Source: Alphaproteobacteria bacterium (GTDB taxonomy: Bacteria > Pseudomonadota > Alphaproteobacteria > TMED109). Taken from it: 64,000 nucleotides of DNA. Where the stretch lies: contig JAURCJ010000003.1 of assembly GCA_030828505.1 (NCBI GenBank), positions 62,001-126,000 of the forward strand. The letters run 5' to 3'. Below the pieces are notes generated by a model. It had not been told where the DNA came from, ran no database searches, and saw only the letters and a list, made by a program, of their open reading frames with translations. The position numbers and the translations under genes are program-made. Of this stretch, positions 25,561 to 34,540 are shown in pieces. The first letter of the stretch is position 1; every line of letters starts with the position of its first letter.

Positions 25561-26286
25561 ATGGATAAAACAAATTTATCGTTTTTACTTGAAGGTTCTT
25601 TAAAAATCAGTCAAGAAATTCTTTTTTCTGATGTAAAGTTAAAAATTAAATTTAATAAATGGACATCAATAATAGGTGTATCCGGTTCTGGAAAATCAAC
25701 ATTATTAAAAATAATTGCGGGCATGGATCTTCCAGACGTCTTTAAAAGTACTATAAAAAGTTCTAATAAAAATTATTCTTTTTCATGGATGGCTCAAAAT
25801 GATCTCTTATTGCCATGGGCTTCCGTAATAAATAATGTTACTTTAGGGCAAAAGTTAAGGGGAGAAAAATTAGATAAAGAAAGAGCTCTTTCCTTATTGG
25901 ATCAAGTTGGACTTATAAATGAGGTAAATGCCCTACCTTCTACTTTATCTGGGGGTATGAGACAAAGAGTTGCTCTTGCAAGAACATTAATGGAAGATAA
26001 AAATATAATATTAATGGATGAGCCTTTCTCAGCTTTAGATAGCATTACTAGATCGGCAATGCAAAAATTAACATGGAAATTATTAAAAGATAAAACTGTA
26101 ATTATGGTCACGCACGACCCGTTAGAAGCCCTACTATTAAGTAATGATTTATATTATATAATAAAAAATAAATTAAGGTCTATCAAACTTCCAAATAGCA
26201 AACCATTTAGAACAGTTAATGATGAAAACTTACTTTACAGTCATAAATTTATACTAAATAAATTAGAAAAATCGTATATCAGATGA
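25561..26286 (+). CDS. thiZ: Pyrimidine-precursor ABC transporter ATP-binding protein
   Basis: A 241-residue ATPase of the nitrate/taurine/ThiZ type: Walker A GVSGSGKSTLLK, Q-loop WMAQNDLLLPWASV, signature LSGGMRQRVALAR, Walker B IILMDEPFSALD and switch His in VTHDPLEAL. The start at 25561 lies 7 bases after the thiY stop, and the stop overlaps thiX by 4 bases. It energises uptake of thiamin pyrimidine precursors with ThiX and ThiY. Confidence 0.9.
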   Translation: MDKTNLSFLLEGSLKISQEILFSDVKLKIKFNKWTSIIGVSGSGKSTLLKIIAGMDLPDVFKSTIKSSNKNYSFSWMAQNDLLLPWASVINNVTLGQKLRGEKLDKERALSLLDQVGLINEVNALPSTLSGGMRQRVALARTLMEDKNIILMDEPFSALDSITRSAMQKLTWKLLKDKTVIMVTHDPLEALLLSNDLYYIIKNKLRSIKLPNSKPFRTVNDENLLYSHKFILNKLEKSYIR

Positions 26287-27035
26287 ATTATTTTTATAAA
26301 TATCTATTTAGTTTTATAATTTTTATAACTATCTGGTGGTTAATTCAATATATAACTGATAGTCCATCTTATATTTTACCAAGCCCTTACAGAGTATTTT
26401 TATCCATAAAAAACAATTTAAACTTACTAGCCTACCATTCAATAATTACTTTTCTTGAAATTTTAGTTGGATTTATTTTAGGATTAATTTTTGGAATGTA
26501 TACTGGTATATTATTTATTATATCTAAAAGTATGAGAAAATGGATGTTACCCTTTATAGTACTAACACAAGCTATTCCTGTATTTGCAATAGCTCCAATA
26601 TTAACTCTATGGATAGGGTATGGGATATGGTCTAAAATAATTATGACAGTATTAATTATTTATTTTCCAATTACTATAGCATTTTATGATGGCTTAAAAA
26701 GAATTGACCCAATGATTATTAATTTGGCTAAAATGATGGGTGCAAATACATTTAGTATGCTTTTAAAAATAAGGATTCCATTTGCGTTACCACAACTCTC
26801 CTCTGGGTTAAAATTGGCTGCAGCTTTTGCTCCAATGGGCGCAGTTATAGGAGAATGGGTAGGATCATCAGAGGGGTTAGGTTATTTAATGTTGTATGCA
26901 AGTGGTAGAGTTCAGATTGACTTAATGTTTTCCTCAATAATAATTTTAGCTATTTTTACAATATTATTATATAATTTCGTTTCATATGTTTCTAATATTA
27001 TAACAAGATGGGATCCAAAATCTCATATTAATTAA
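26283..27035 (+). CDS. thiX: Pyrimidine-precursor ABC transporter permease
   Basis: A 250-residue inner-membrane permease with six hydrophobic segments of the SsuC/TauC/ThiX class. The ABC-contacting EAA loop reads NLAKMMGANTFSMLLKIRIPFALPQ, of which only part is quoted, and GAVIGEWVGSSEGLGYLM is conserved in this class. ATGA overlap with thiZ implies coupling. It completes the riboswitch-controlled thiYZX operon; the following aldehyde dehydrogenase starts 25 bases later and may be read through. Confidence 0.88.
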   Translation: MNYFYKYLFSFIIFITIWWLIQYITDSPSYILPSPYRVFLSIKNNLNLLAYHSIITFLEILVGFILGLIFGMYTGILFIISKSMRKWMLPFIVLTQAIPVFAIAPILTLWIGYGIWSKIIMTVLIIYFPITIAFYDGLKRIDPMIINLAKMMGANTFSMLLKIRIPFALPQLSSGLKLAAAFAPMGAVIGEWVGSSEGLGYLMLYASGRVQIDLMFSSIIILAIFTILLYNFVSYVSNIITRWDPKSHIN

Positions 27036-27059
27036 TTAAAAATTACTAAGGATAAACAA

Positions 27060-28496
27060 ATGGAAAATAATAAAAAATTTTATATTAATGGTGAATGGGT
27101 TAATCCAATATCTCCAAAAACTCTTGAGGTAATAAACCCTGCAAATGAAGAAGTAATAACAGAAATTAGTATTGGATCACAAGAAGATGTTAACAAAGCA
27201 GTAGTGTCTGCAAAAAATGCATTTAATTCATTTTCTCAAACATCACGTGAAGAACGCCTAGAATTATTTGAAAAAATTATGGATGTTTATAAAAAAAGAA
27301 TGTCCGACCTAGCTAAAGCAATTACAAGGGAAATGGGAGCACCAGTAAATTTAGCAAATGCCGCTCAAGCTCCAGCAGGTTTAGGTCATTTAAGTAAAGC
27401 TTATAAAACACTTAAAGATTATAAATTTGAATTTGAAATGAATACTACGGTAATTAGAAAAGAACCAGTAGGCGTTTGTGGTCTTATTACTCCATGGAAT
27501 TGGCCAATTAATCAAATAGCATGTAAGGTTGGTCCTGCGCTAGCGGCCGGTTGTACAATGATATTGAAACCAAGTGAAGTTGCACCTCTAAGCGCTATTA
27601 TCTTTACTGAGATTTTAGATGAAGCAGGAGTGCCTAAAGGTGTTTATAATATGATTAATGGAGATGGACCTACCGTAGGAGAAGCAATGAGTAAACATAT
27701 TGATATAGATATGATGTCATTTACAGGCTCTACCCGTGCCGGAATATCTGTTGCTAAATCGTCAGCTGATACTGTAAAAAGAGTTACACAAGAGCTAGGA
27801 GGAAAATCTGCAAATATTTTATTAGAGGATGCTGATTTTAATAAAGCTGTTACTAAAGGGGTTATGCACTGCATGAATAATTCAGGTCAATCCTGTAATG
27901 CACCTACAAGAATGCTAGTACCAAACTCTAAAATGGAAGAAGTAATAGAAATTGCAAAAAATGCATTAGAAAAAATTATTGTTGGAAACCCAGAATCTGA
28001 AAATACTACTATAGGACCAGTAGTTAGTGAAATTCAATATAATAAAATTAAAAACTTAATAGAAACTGGTATAAAGGAAGGAGCTACATTAGTAGCAGGC
28101 GGTACGAATGCACCTGAGGGTTATAATAAAGGTTATTATATTAAGCCAACAATTTTTGCTAATGTCACAAATGATATGACTATTGCAAGAGAGGAAATTT
28201 TTGGACCAGTTTTAAGTATTCTAGGATATAAAGATGAAGAAGAAGCAATAAAAATAGCCAATGAAACCATATATGGTTTATCAGGATACGTATCTTCTGA
28301 AAATATAAATAATGCAAAAGCCGTGGCCTCAAAGCTAAGAACTGGAATGGTGCATATTAATAATGCTCCCGGAGATCAATCTGCTCCGTTCGGTGGATAT
28401 AAAATGTCTGGAAACGGGAGAGAATGGGGAGAATTTGGCTTAGAAGATTTTTTAGAAATAAAATCTGTGATGGGAGCTATCCCAAAAACAGCCTAA
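27060..28496 (+). CDS. Aldehyde dehydrogenase family protein
   Basis: A 478-residue NAD(P)+-dependent aldehyde dehydrogenase. Landmarks are ITPWNWPINQ (cofactor-binding Asn), KPSEVAPLSA (Lys for the adenosine ribose), FTGSTRAG, ELGGKSANILLEDAD (general-base Glu) and NNSGQSCNAPTRM with the catalytic Cys in GQSCN. EEIFGPVLSI near the C terminus is also conserved. It oxidises an aldehyde to an acid in the cytoplasm; the substrate is not recognisable. It is followed by a large hairpin shared with the convergent pcuAC-like gene. Confidence 0.9.
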   Translation: MENNKKFYINGEWVNPISPKTLEVINPANEEVITEISIGSQEDVNKAVVSAKNAFNSFSQTSREERLELFEKIMDVYKKRMSDLAKAITREMGAPVNLANAAQAPAGLGHLSKAYKTLKDYKFEFEMNTTVIRKEPVGVCGLITPWNWPINQIACKVGPALAAGCTMILKPSEVAPLSAIIFTEILDEAGVPKGVYNMINGDGPTVGEAMSKHIDIDMMSFTGSTRAGISVAKSSADTVKRVTQELGGKSANILLEDADFNKAVTKGVMHCMNNSGQSCNAPTRMLVPNSKMEEVIEIAKNALEKIIVGNPESENTTIGPVVSEIQYNKIKNLIETGIKEGATLVAGGTNAPEGYNKGYYIKPTIFANVTNDMTIAREEIFGPVLSILGYKDEEEAIKIANETIYGLSGYVSSENINNAKAVASKLRTGMVHINNAPGDQSAPFGGYKMSGNGREWGEFGLEDFLEIKSVMGAIPKTA

Positions 28497-28503
28497 GGTT
28501 TTT

Positions 28504-28544
28504 AAATAAGAGAGAGAGATTATATTTTAATCTCTCTCTTATTT
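28504..28544. terminator. Bidirectional terminator hairpin
   Basis: Arms 28504-28522 and 28528-28544 pair over 17 bp with a two-base bulge in the left GA repeat. It sits between convergent stops (28496 plus, 28549 minus), and its A-rich and T-rich ends could serve both strands. The U-tracts are partly inside the stem, so strength is uncertain. Confidence 0.55.
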
Positions 28545-28548
28545 AAAA

Positions 28549-28998
28549 CTAATGATCATGATTATGGGAAGATTTATTTGACTCAACTTTGAACTTTACT
28601 GTTAAATCATTTGAATTTTTAAATTTAAATATTGCCTCCATAAGCTCACCTTCACCTAAATCTTTATTGATACCAAAAAACATTAAATGATGCCCTCCAG
28701 CCTTAAATTCAATTGAATCACCTACATTAATAATAACCCCATCTTTCAAAGGCCTCATTTTAGAGACCCCATCTTCCATTATAATAGTATGTAACTCAAT
28801 CTTATTAACACTATCAGAGATTACTTCTAATAAGTGAATATTATCTTCGCCTATATTCTTTATTTTAAAATACCCAGCACCATTGTTGTTTATTACCTTC
28901 ATCCATGGATGATCCACTATCATAGTATCCGTCTCATATTTATGTGCTTGTGCTATAAAGCTACCTAGCATTATAATTAATATTGTTATAAATTTCAT
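28549..28998 (-). CDS. PCu(A)C-type periplasmic copper chaperone
   Basis: A 149-residue exported protein. The signal peptide (MKFITILIIMLGSFIAQA) is followed by a PCuAC domain. Candidate copper ligands are His70, Met81, His104 and Met106, matching the H-M-HxM pattern of the family. The C terminus ends in a His-rich tail, SSHNHDH, which could bind additional Cu. PCuAC proteins deliver Cu(I) to the CuA site or to Sco during cytochrome oxidase assembly. No sco gene is adjacent. The tail resembles that of a tiny exported protein at 51034-51213. Confidence 0.85.
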   Translation of the reverse strand: MKFITILIIMLGSFIAQAHKYETDTMIVDHPWMKVINNNGAGYFKIKNIGEDNIHLLEVISDSVNKIELHTIIMEDGVSKMRPLKDGVIINVGDSIEFKAGGHHLMFFGINKDLGEGELMEAIFKFKNSNDLTVKFKVESNKSSHNHDH

Positions 28999-29016
28999 AT
29001 TTTTTTCCTTTATATA

Positions 29017-29655
29017 TTATTGGAGTGGTGAACATATAGAAGGCCTAAGAATAATAGAATCCTCATATTTTACTGCGTTTTCTTGGTAAGAATTAAAATC
29101 AATCCAATATTTATTCTCATTCAAACTATGCCAAAATTTACTCATAATTTCGAGATTTGGATGACTCCATATAGATATTATTTCATTAGGGTCTTGTAGT
29201 TCTGTATTCCATAAACCTATATTTACTGATTTTCCCTCTATAGAGGAGATAATATCTAAAAACTTATTCTTCCAATTATTAACCTGTCCTATATTAAGTT
29301 TAATTATTTTTAATTCATATATATTTGAATTATCTGTAGGTATTTTTCTATCTATTAAGGGTTTTAATACTCTTATTTCCTGATTTAAAATATAAGGCCC
29401 TACTAATGGAACAAACTTGTTTTTCCAATCTTCTCTTGATGATAGTTGAGACCTAAGGTTTCTCATTTCTTCTACATCTTTATATTCCCACATATGAATA
29501 TACTGATTCATCCTTCCTATTTCACTTGACCAATGACCAACTAGCTTTCCATAAGTATCGCCATTTCTAATTTTTTGAGCTACAGTTGCACTAGCATTTA
29601 CTACATGCATCATTTTGCCTGGTCTCGTTGTATACATTCTTAATTCATTAATCAT
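29017..29655 (-). CDS. NIPSNAP family protein, tandem domains
   Basis: A 212-residue protein with two repeats of the NIPSNAP ferredoxin-like fold. The first opens with MINELRMYTTRPGKMMHVV and contains GHWSSEIGRMNQYIHMWEY; the second starts near IYELKIIKLNIGQVNNW, with a shorter match around NIGLWNTE and ISIWSHPN. The biochemical role of this family is poorly defined; members often accompany oxygenases. Here it lies 13 bases downstream of a flavin monooxygenase gene on the same strand, suggesting a shared pathway. Confidence 0.75.
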   Translation of the reverse strand: MINELRMYTTRPGKMMHVVNASATVAQKIRNGDTYGKLVGHWSSEIGRMNQYIHMWEYKDVEEMRNLRSQLSSREDWKNKFVPLVGPYILNQEIRVLKPLIDRKIPTDNSNIYELKIIKLNIGQVNNWKNKFLDIISSIEGKSVNIGLWNTELQDPNEIISIWSHPNLEIMSKFWHSLNENKYWIDFNSYQENAVKYEDSIILRPSICSPLQ

Positions 29656-29668
29656 TCCAAATTTTCTC

Positions 29669-31585
29669 CTAATAAAATATGTAATCGTTCTTTCTTGGCT
29701 CTTTAGTAAAATTCCAATAATCTACTAATCTCCATGGAGAATTTGTCGTAACGCGCCCTGATTTATTTCTATACCAACTATCTACTTTATGGTGGGTCCA
29801 TACCATTTGTGAATGTTGTTCATCAAGTTTAGAATTATACATTTCATAAGCATCAGTTTTGCAATCCATACTCATATGATTATTTTCTAATAATAAATTT
29901 ATACATCCGAGTATATATCTTATTTGACATTCTCCATGAAAAACAATACTACCTCCATGAGCTAGATTTGTATTAGGTCCATACATCATGAAAAAATTAG
30001 GGAAATTTGGTACTGTAATACCTACGTTAGCTCTAGGATTATCCTTTTCCCAATAGTCTTCTAAGTTTATACCTTTCTTACCAATTACCTTAATAGGCCA
30101 AATCATTTTACTAGCATTAAAACCAGTTGCAGTGACAATTGCATCAAAGTTATAAGTATTTTTATTAGTAACAATACCATTTGAAGTAATATAATTTATT
30201 TTATCAGTTATAAGTTCAACATTATTTTTATTTAACATATCAAACCAATTATTATCCATAAGCATTCTCTTTCCGTAGGGAGGATAATTTGGTATTACTT
30301 TATTTAATAATTCTTTATTTGAGCCTATTAAAGACTCTATATGCCTTACCATATTACTTCTAAAACGATCATTAGTTTGATTAATAGACCTATCAGGAAA
30401 ATTCCAATTTGGGTCTTTACATAATGACTCATGAATACCATCACAAAAACCCCAAAATAATTGTAAACGATACCACCTAGCGTAATATGGTATATTTTCT
30501 AAGACCCATTTTTTTCCTTCTGTCAATTTACGGTGATAATTAGGATTGTATATAATCCAATGAGGTGTTCTTTGAAAAATAGTTAAATTTTCTGTCATTT
30601 TTGCTAATTCAGGTGCCACTTGCATACCGCTAGCCCCTGTTCCAATTAATGCTATATTTTTATTATTAAAATTATAATTTTTGTCCCATTTTGCAGTGTG
30701 AATAATTGGATTATTAAAGTTTTCTATTCCTTTAATGTCTGGTAAAGAAGGTTTATTTAATTGCCCAACTGCACTAATTACAATATTAGACTCTAATATA
30801 CTTTTTTTATCATCATATTTTATACATGTTTTCCATTTGTTTAATTTTTCATCATATTTAATACTTTCTACAGTAGTATTAAACTTTATATGGTCCTTTA
30901 AATTATATTTATTCACACAATGCTTTAAATATTTATAAATAGAATCTCTCTTTGAATAAAATTCTTCCCATTCGTAAGAAGGTTCAAATGAATAAGCATA
31001 AACATGGTTTGGTGTATCTACTCCGCAGCCTGGATATGTATTTTCATACCAAGTACCGCCAATAGAGTCATTCTTTTCTAATATAGTAAACGGGATTTTT
31101 GCTTTAGATAATTTTATTCCCGCTAAAATTCCACATAAACCGCTTCCAATTATAATTACACTTGGTTTAACATTATAATTCTTAATGTCTTCTATGTAGG
31201 AATCTCTTTCTGAATTACTATCAAAATTCAACTCTTCTTTCATCATAGAAATATATTCATTAGGAACTTCTGTTCCAACACCAACACTCATTAACTGAGA
31301 TAGATATTTATCTTCAATATTATTTATATTAATTAAATTATTGTTTTTATTTATTTTATTTTTTAATTCTTTGTATAAATTAATTATAATTTCATTTGAT
31401 AAATCTTTAGGGACGTCTACAGAATAATCAAATGCGCCCTTCACAAATGGTCTTATTGTTTTTATATAGCTAAGATCTGATGTTATGTATGACAATACTA
31501 ATGCAAGAGTAGCTATATCGGCTTGATTTAAATTTTCAATTATTTTACTCGGTTGTTGTAGAGCGTCATACAAATTTAATTTCAT
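29669..31585 (-). CDS. Flavin-containing (Baeyer-Villiger-type) monooxygenase
   Basis: A 638-residue class B flavoprotein. After an N-terminal helical extension of about 130 residues comes the FAD motif IIGSGLCGILAGIKL and the GGTWYENTYPGCGVDTP region typical of Baeyer-Villiger monooxygenases. The NADPH Rossmann motif is ALIGTGASGMQVAPE. The fingerprint FxGxxxHxxxW(P/D) appears as FNNPIIHTAKWD, with Asn replacing the Gly. The long N-terminal extension is seen in one BVMO subgroup. It would insert oxygen next to a ketone, or oxidise a heteroatom. It is the first gene of a two-gene unit with the NIPSNAP gene. Confidence 0.82.
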   Translation of the reverse strand: MKLNLYDALQQPSKIIENLNQADIATLALVLSYITSDLSYIKTIRPFVKGAFDYSVDVPKDLSNEIIINLYKELKNKINKNNNLININNIEDKYLSQLMSVGVGTEVPNEYISMMKEELNFDSNSERDSYIEDIKNYNVKPSVIIIGSGLCGILAGIKLSKAKIPFTILEKNDSIGGTWYENTYPGCGVDTPNHVYAYSFEPSYEWEEFYSKRDSIYKYLKHCVNKYNLKDHIKFNTTVESIKYDEKLNKWKTCIKYDDKKSILESNIVISAVGQLNKPSLPDIKGIENFNNPIIHTAKWDKNYNFNNKNIALIGTGASGMQVAPELAKMTENLTIFQRTPHWIIYNPNYHRKLTEGKKWVLENIPYYARWYRLQLFWGFCDGIHESLCKDPNWNFPDRSINQTNDRFRSNMVRHIESLIGSNKELLNKVIPNYPPYGKRMLMDNNWFDMLNKNNVELITDKINYITSNGIVTNKNTYNFDAIVTATGFNASKMIWPIKVIGKKGINLEDYWEKDNPRANVGITVPNFPNFFMMYGPNTNLAHGGSIVFHGECQIRYILGCINLLLENNHMSMDCKTDAYEMYNSKLDEQHSQMVWTHHKVDSWYRNKSGRVTTNSPWRLVDYWNFTKEPRKNDYIFY

Positions 31586-31680
31586 TAAAACCTCAATAAG
31601 TAAATATTTTCTTTAAATTCTTATAATACTTTATTACTATCATATTTTAAATATATTTTATTATAAGGTTCTTATTAATT

Positions 31681-32895
31681 TTGGAAAACTTACCCTTAAA
31701 AGGAATTAAAGTTATAGATGCTGCAAGTTTTATAGCAGCACCTCTAGTGAGCGCGCTTATGTCTGATTATGGAGCTGAAGTAATCAAAATTGAGCCACTT
31801 ACTGGTGATACCTATAGAGAGGCTGTAATTGGAGGTCATGTCTGGCCAGAAAGCGATATTGATTGGGCATTTATTCTAGAAAATAGAAATAAAAGAAGCC
31901 TATCTATTGATCTTAAATCAAAAGAAGGACAGGCGATATTAAATAAATTAATATTAGATGCTGACGTTTTTGTTACTAATCTTCCTAAAACACCTAGAGA
32001 AAAACTAGGATTAACGGATACTATTATAAGAAAGATAAATTCTAAAATAATATATGCTTCACTATCAGCTTATGGTGAAAATGGGCCTGACTCAGATAGA
32101 ACAGGTTTAGATTCAACAGCATATTTTGCTAGATCAGGTTTAATGGATTGGTCAAAAATAAATGATTTAGATGAAGCCCCTCCTTTTCCTGTTCCAGGTG
32201 GAGGAGATCATCCAACTGGGCTATCACTATTTACTTCTATATTATTAGCATTAATCAATAGAGATAAAACTGGATTAGGAACAACTGTAACTACGTCGCT
32301 CTTAGCAAATGGTATATGGTCAAATGCTATGCTAATTCAAGCTGTATTATCTGGTCACAAACCAATAGATACTTTTCATTGGGATACATTAAGCGCTATG
32401 AGAAATATCTATACTCTTAAAGATAAATCTTTATTTTTTATGCTCCTTACCAATGAAGAAAAGCATTGGCAACCATTCTTAAAAAGTTTAAATTTAGATT
32501 CCCTAAATAAAAATTCTAAATTTAATACAAAAGATAAAAGACAGCACCATAAAAAAGAGCTAAAGAAAATTTTACAAAAGGAATTCTTAAAATATTCTTA
32601 TAGTGATGTTAGAAAAAAACTTATTGATACAGGTATAGTATTTACAAAAATAATTAAAACAGAGAATACGATTAGTGACCCTCAAACAAATTTAAATAAT
32701 ATGTTTATGGATATAACTGGAGAAAGCATTACAAATTTAAAAATAATTTCACCTCCTTTAAATATTGAAAATGCTCCTAGAAAAAAAGCTACAAAAGCGC
32801 CAAAATTAGGTGAGCATAATGTAGAAATTTTAAAAGAATTAGGTTATACCAATGAAGAAATTAAAATTTTGCAAAATAAAAGAATTATTCTATAA
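31681..32895 (+). CDS. CaiB/BaiF family III CoA-transferase
   Basis: A 404-residue class III CoA-transferase. The N terminus GIKVIDAASFIAAPLVSALMSDYGAEVIKIE (partial match) is the family opening. The catalytic Asp is expected in the conserved FARSGLMDW-like region, and the PPFPVPGGGDHPTG block is conserved. It starts with TTG at 31681, preceded by an AAGG ribosome-binding site. It moves CoA between acyl groups. A downstream CoA ligase and enoyl-CoA hydratase lie on the same strand, indicating a CoA-thioester degradation module of unknown substrate. Confidence 0.85.
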   Translation: MENLPLKGIKVIDAASFIAAPLVSALMSDYGAEVIKIEPLTGDTYREAVIGGHVWPESDIDWAFILENRNKRSLSIDLKSKEGQAILNKLILDADVFVTNLPKTPREKLGLTDTIIRKINSKIIYASLSAYGENGPDSDRTGLDSTAYFARSGLMDWSKINDLDEAPPFPVPGGGDHPTGLSLFTSILLALINRDKTGLGTTVTTSLLANGIWSNAMLIQAVLSGHKPIDTFHWDTLSAMRNIYTLKDKSLFFMLLTNEEKHWQPFLKSLNLDSLNKNSKFNTKDKRQHHKKELKKILQKEFLKYSYSDVRKKLIDTGIVFTKIIKTENTISDPQTNLNNMFMDITGESITNLKIISPPLNIENAPRKKATKAPKLGEHNVEILKELGYTNEEIKILQNKRIIL

Positions 32896-32961
32896 ACATA
32901 ATCTGTAATTTAAGTCTAAAAGTAAGGTAATATAGCATATAAATAATTTTGGAGATGTACA

Positions 32962-34527
32962 TTGTATTTAACTCAAGCGTTAAAAAGAGCAGTTCAAATT
33001 AATGGAAAACAAATAGCTACTCAAGATGGAGATAGAGTAAGAACATGGTCAGAATCAATTGAAAGAATTAGTAAGCTTGCGGGAGCTATGGAAAAGTTAG
33101 GTTTTTCTGATAATGACAGATCAGCTATTTTATCTTTAAATAGTGACCGTTATTTTGAAGCTTTGTATGCAGCAGTATGGGCTGGAGGTATTTTTGTGCC
33201 AATAAATACAAGGTTAGCCCCACCTGAAATAGAATTTTGGTTAAATGATAGCGAGAGTACTCTATTATTTGTAGATAAAGCCTTTGCAGAAACTGTGGAA
33301 AAATTAAGGTCTGATGGTAAAATACCATCAGTGAAAGAGATTATATATATGTCTGATAATGATTGCCCTAAAAATATGCATAATTATGAGAATATTTTAC
33401 AAGAAGCCTCTAAGATAGAAGATAAACTTAGATGTAAAGATGATATAGCTGGTTTATTTTATACTGGAGGAACCACTGGAAGGTCTAAAGGTGTTATGCT
33501 TAGTCATACAAATTTAGTTTCTAACTCTTTTAATACCATAACAGCTCTAAACATTCCTACTAATGCTCGTTGGCTACATGCTGCTCCAATGTTTCATATT
33601 GCAGATGTAACCGGTGCAATTGCTATCACTCATATTGCAGGACAACATTATTTTATTCCCTCTTATACTCCGGAAGGTGTTTTAAAATCTTTTCAAGATT
33701 ACTCAATTACAGATACGCTTTTAGTTCCTACAATGATCAATATGCTAGTTTACCATCCAGATATAAAGAAATATGACTTATCTTCATTAAGGCAAATCGC
33801 TTATGGTGCGTCACCTATGCCTGAATCCGTAATAATTAAAGCAATGGAGGTTATCCCAGAATGTAAATTTACGCATGTATATGGTATGACAGAATGCGCC
33901 CCATTAATTACATCTGCTGGTCCTGATTGTCATGTTTTTGAAGGGCCTAAAGCAAATTTATTTAAATCTACTGGAGTTGCTGTTCCTGGAGTTGAAGTTA
34001 AAATCATTGACGAGAATGACAATGAGGTTCCAAGAGGAGAAGTAGGTGAAGTTGCTGCAAGAGGACCAAATGTTATGCTTGGCTATTGGAGACAAAAAGA
34101 ATTAAGTGATAAAGCACTTCTAAACGGGTGGATGCATACTGGTGATGGAGGCTATATGAACGAAGAAGGCTATGTATATATTGTTGATAGAGTTAAAGAT
34201 ATGATCATATCAGGAGGTGAAAATATATATTCAGCCGAAGTTGAGAATGCAATTTATCAATTAGATGGAGTTATAGAATGTGCTGTTATAGGTATTCCTA
34301 ATGAAGAATGGGGTGAAACAGTGCATGCAATAGTAAGAAAAGACCCCAATAGCAATATAAATGAAGATGACGTAATTTCTCATAGTAAAAGTCTAATTGC
34401 AGGATTTAAATGTCCAAAATCTGTTTCATTTAGAGAAGAACCAATGCCTCTATCTGGTGCAGGAAAAATTTTAAAAACAACATTAAGAGCACCTTTCTGG
34501 GAAGGTCATGACAAACAAGTTAGTTAA
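32962..34527 (+). CDS. Acyl-CoA synthetase (AMP-forming), long-chain-fatty-acid ligase-like
   Basis: A 521-residue ANL enzyme. FYTGGTTGRSKGVMLSH is the P-loop, VYGMTECAPL the aromatic/acyl-site motif, MHTGDGGYM and VDRVKDMIISGGENIY the hinge and Asp regions, and GAGKILKTTLR carries the C-terminal catalytic Lys. It starts with TTG 32962; a UUUGGAG ribosome-binding site at 32948-32954 precedes it by 7 bases. It sits between a CaiB-type transferase and an enoyl-CoA hydratase. Substrate chain type is not determined. Confidence 0.85.
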   Translation: MYLTQALKRAVQINGKQIATQDGDRVRTWSESIERISKLAGAMEKLGFSDNDRSAILSLNSDRYFEALYAAVWAGGIFVPINTRLAPPEIEFWLNDSESTLLFVDKAFAETVEKLRSDGKIPSVKEIIYMSDNDCPKNMHNYENILQEASKIEDKLRCKDDIAGLFYTGGTTGRSKGVMLSHTNLVSNSFNTITALNIPTNARWLHAAPMFHIADVTGAIAITHIAGQHYFIPSYTPEGVLKSFQDYSITDTLLVPTMINMLVYHPDIKKYDLSSLRQIAYGASPMPESVIIKAMEVIPECKFTHVYGMTECAPLITSAGPDCHVFEGPKANLFKSTGVAVPGVEVKIIDENDNEVPRGEVGEVAARGPNVMLGYWRQKELSDKALLNGWMHTGDGGYMNEEGYVYIVDRVKDMIISGGENIYSAEVENAIYQLDGVIECAVIGIPNEEWGETVHAIVRKDPNSNINEDDVISHSKSLIAGFKCPKSVSFREEPMPLSGAGKILKTTLRAPFWEGHDKQVS

Positions 34528-34540
34528 TAAAGGACTCCAA

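Noticed and set aside
34508-34540. Upstream ATG for the enoyl-CoA hydratase gene
   Set aside because: It lies within the preceding CoA ligase gene, without a ribosome-binding site, and the extra 11 residues do not match the family start.
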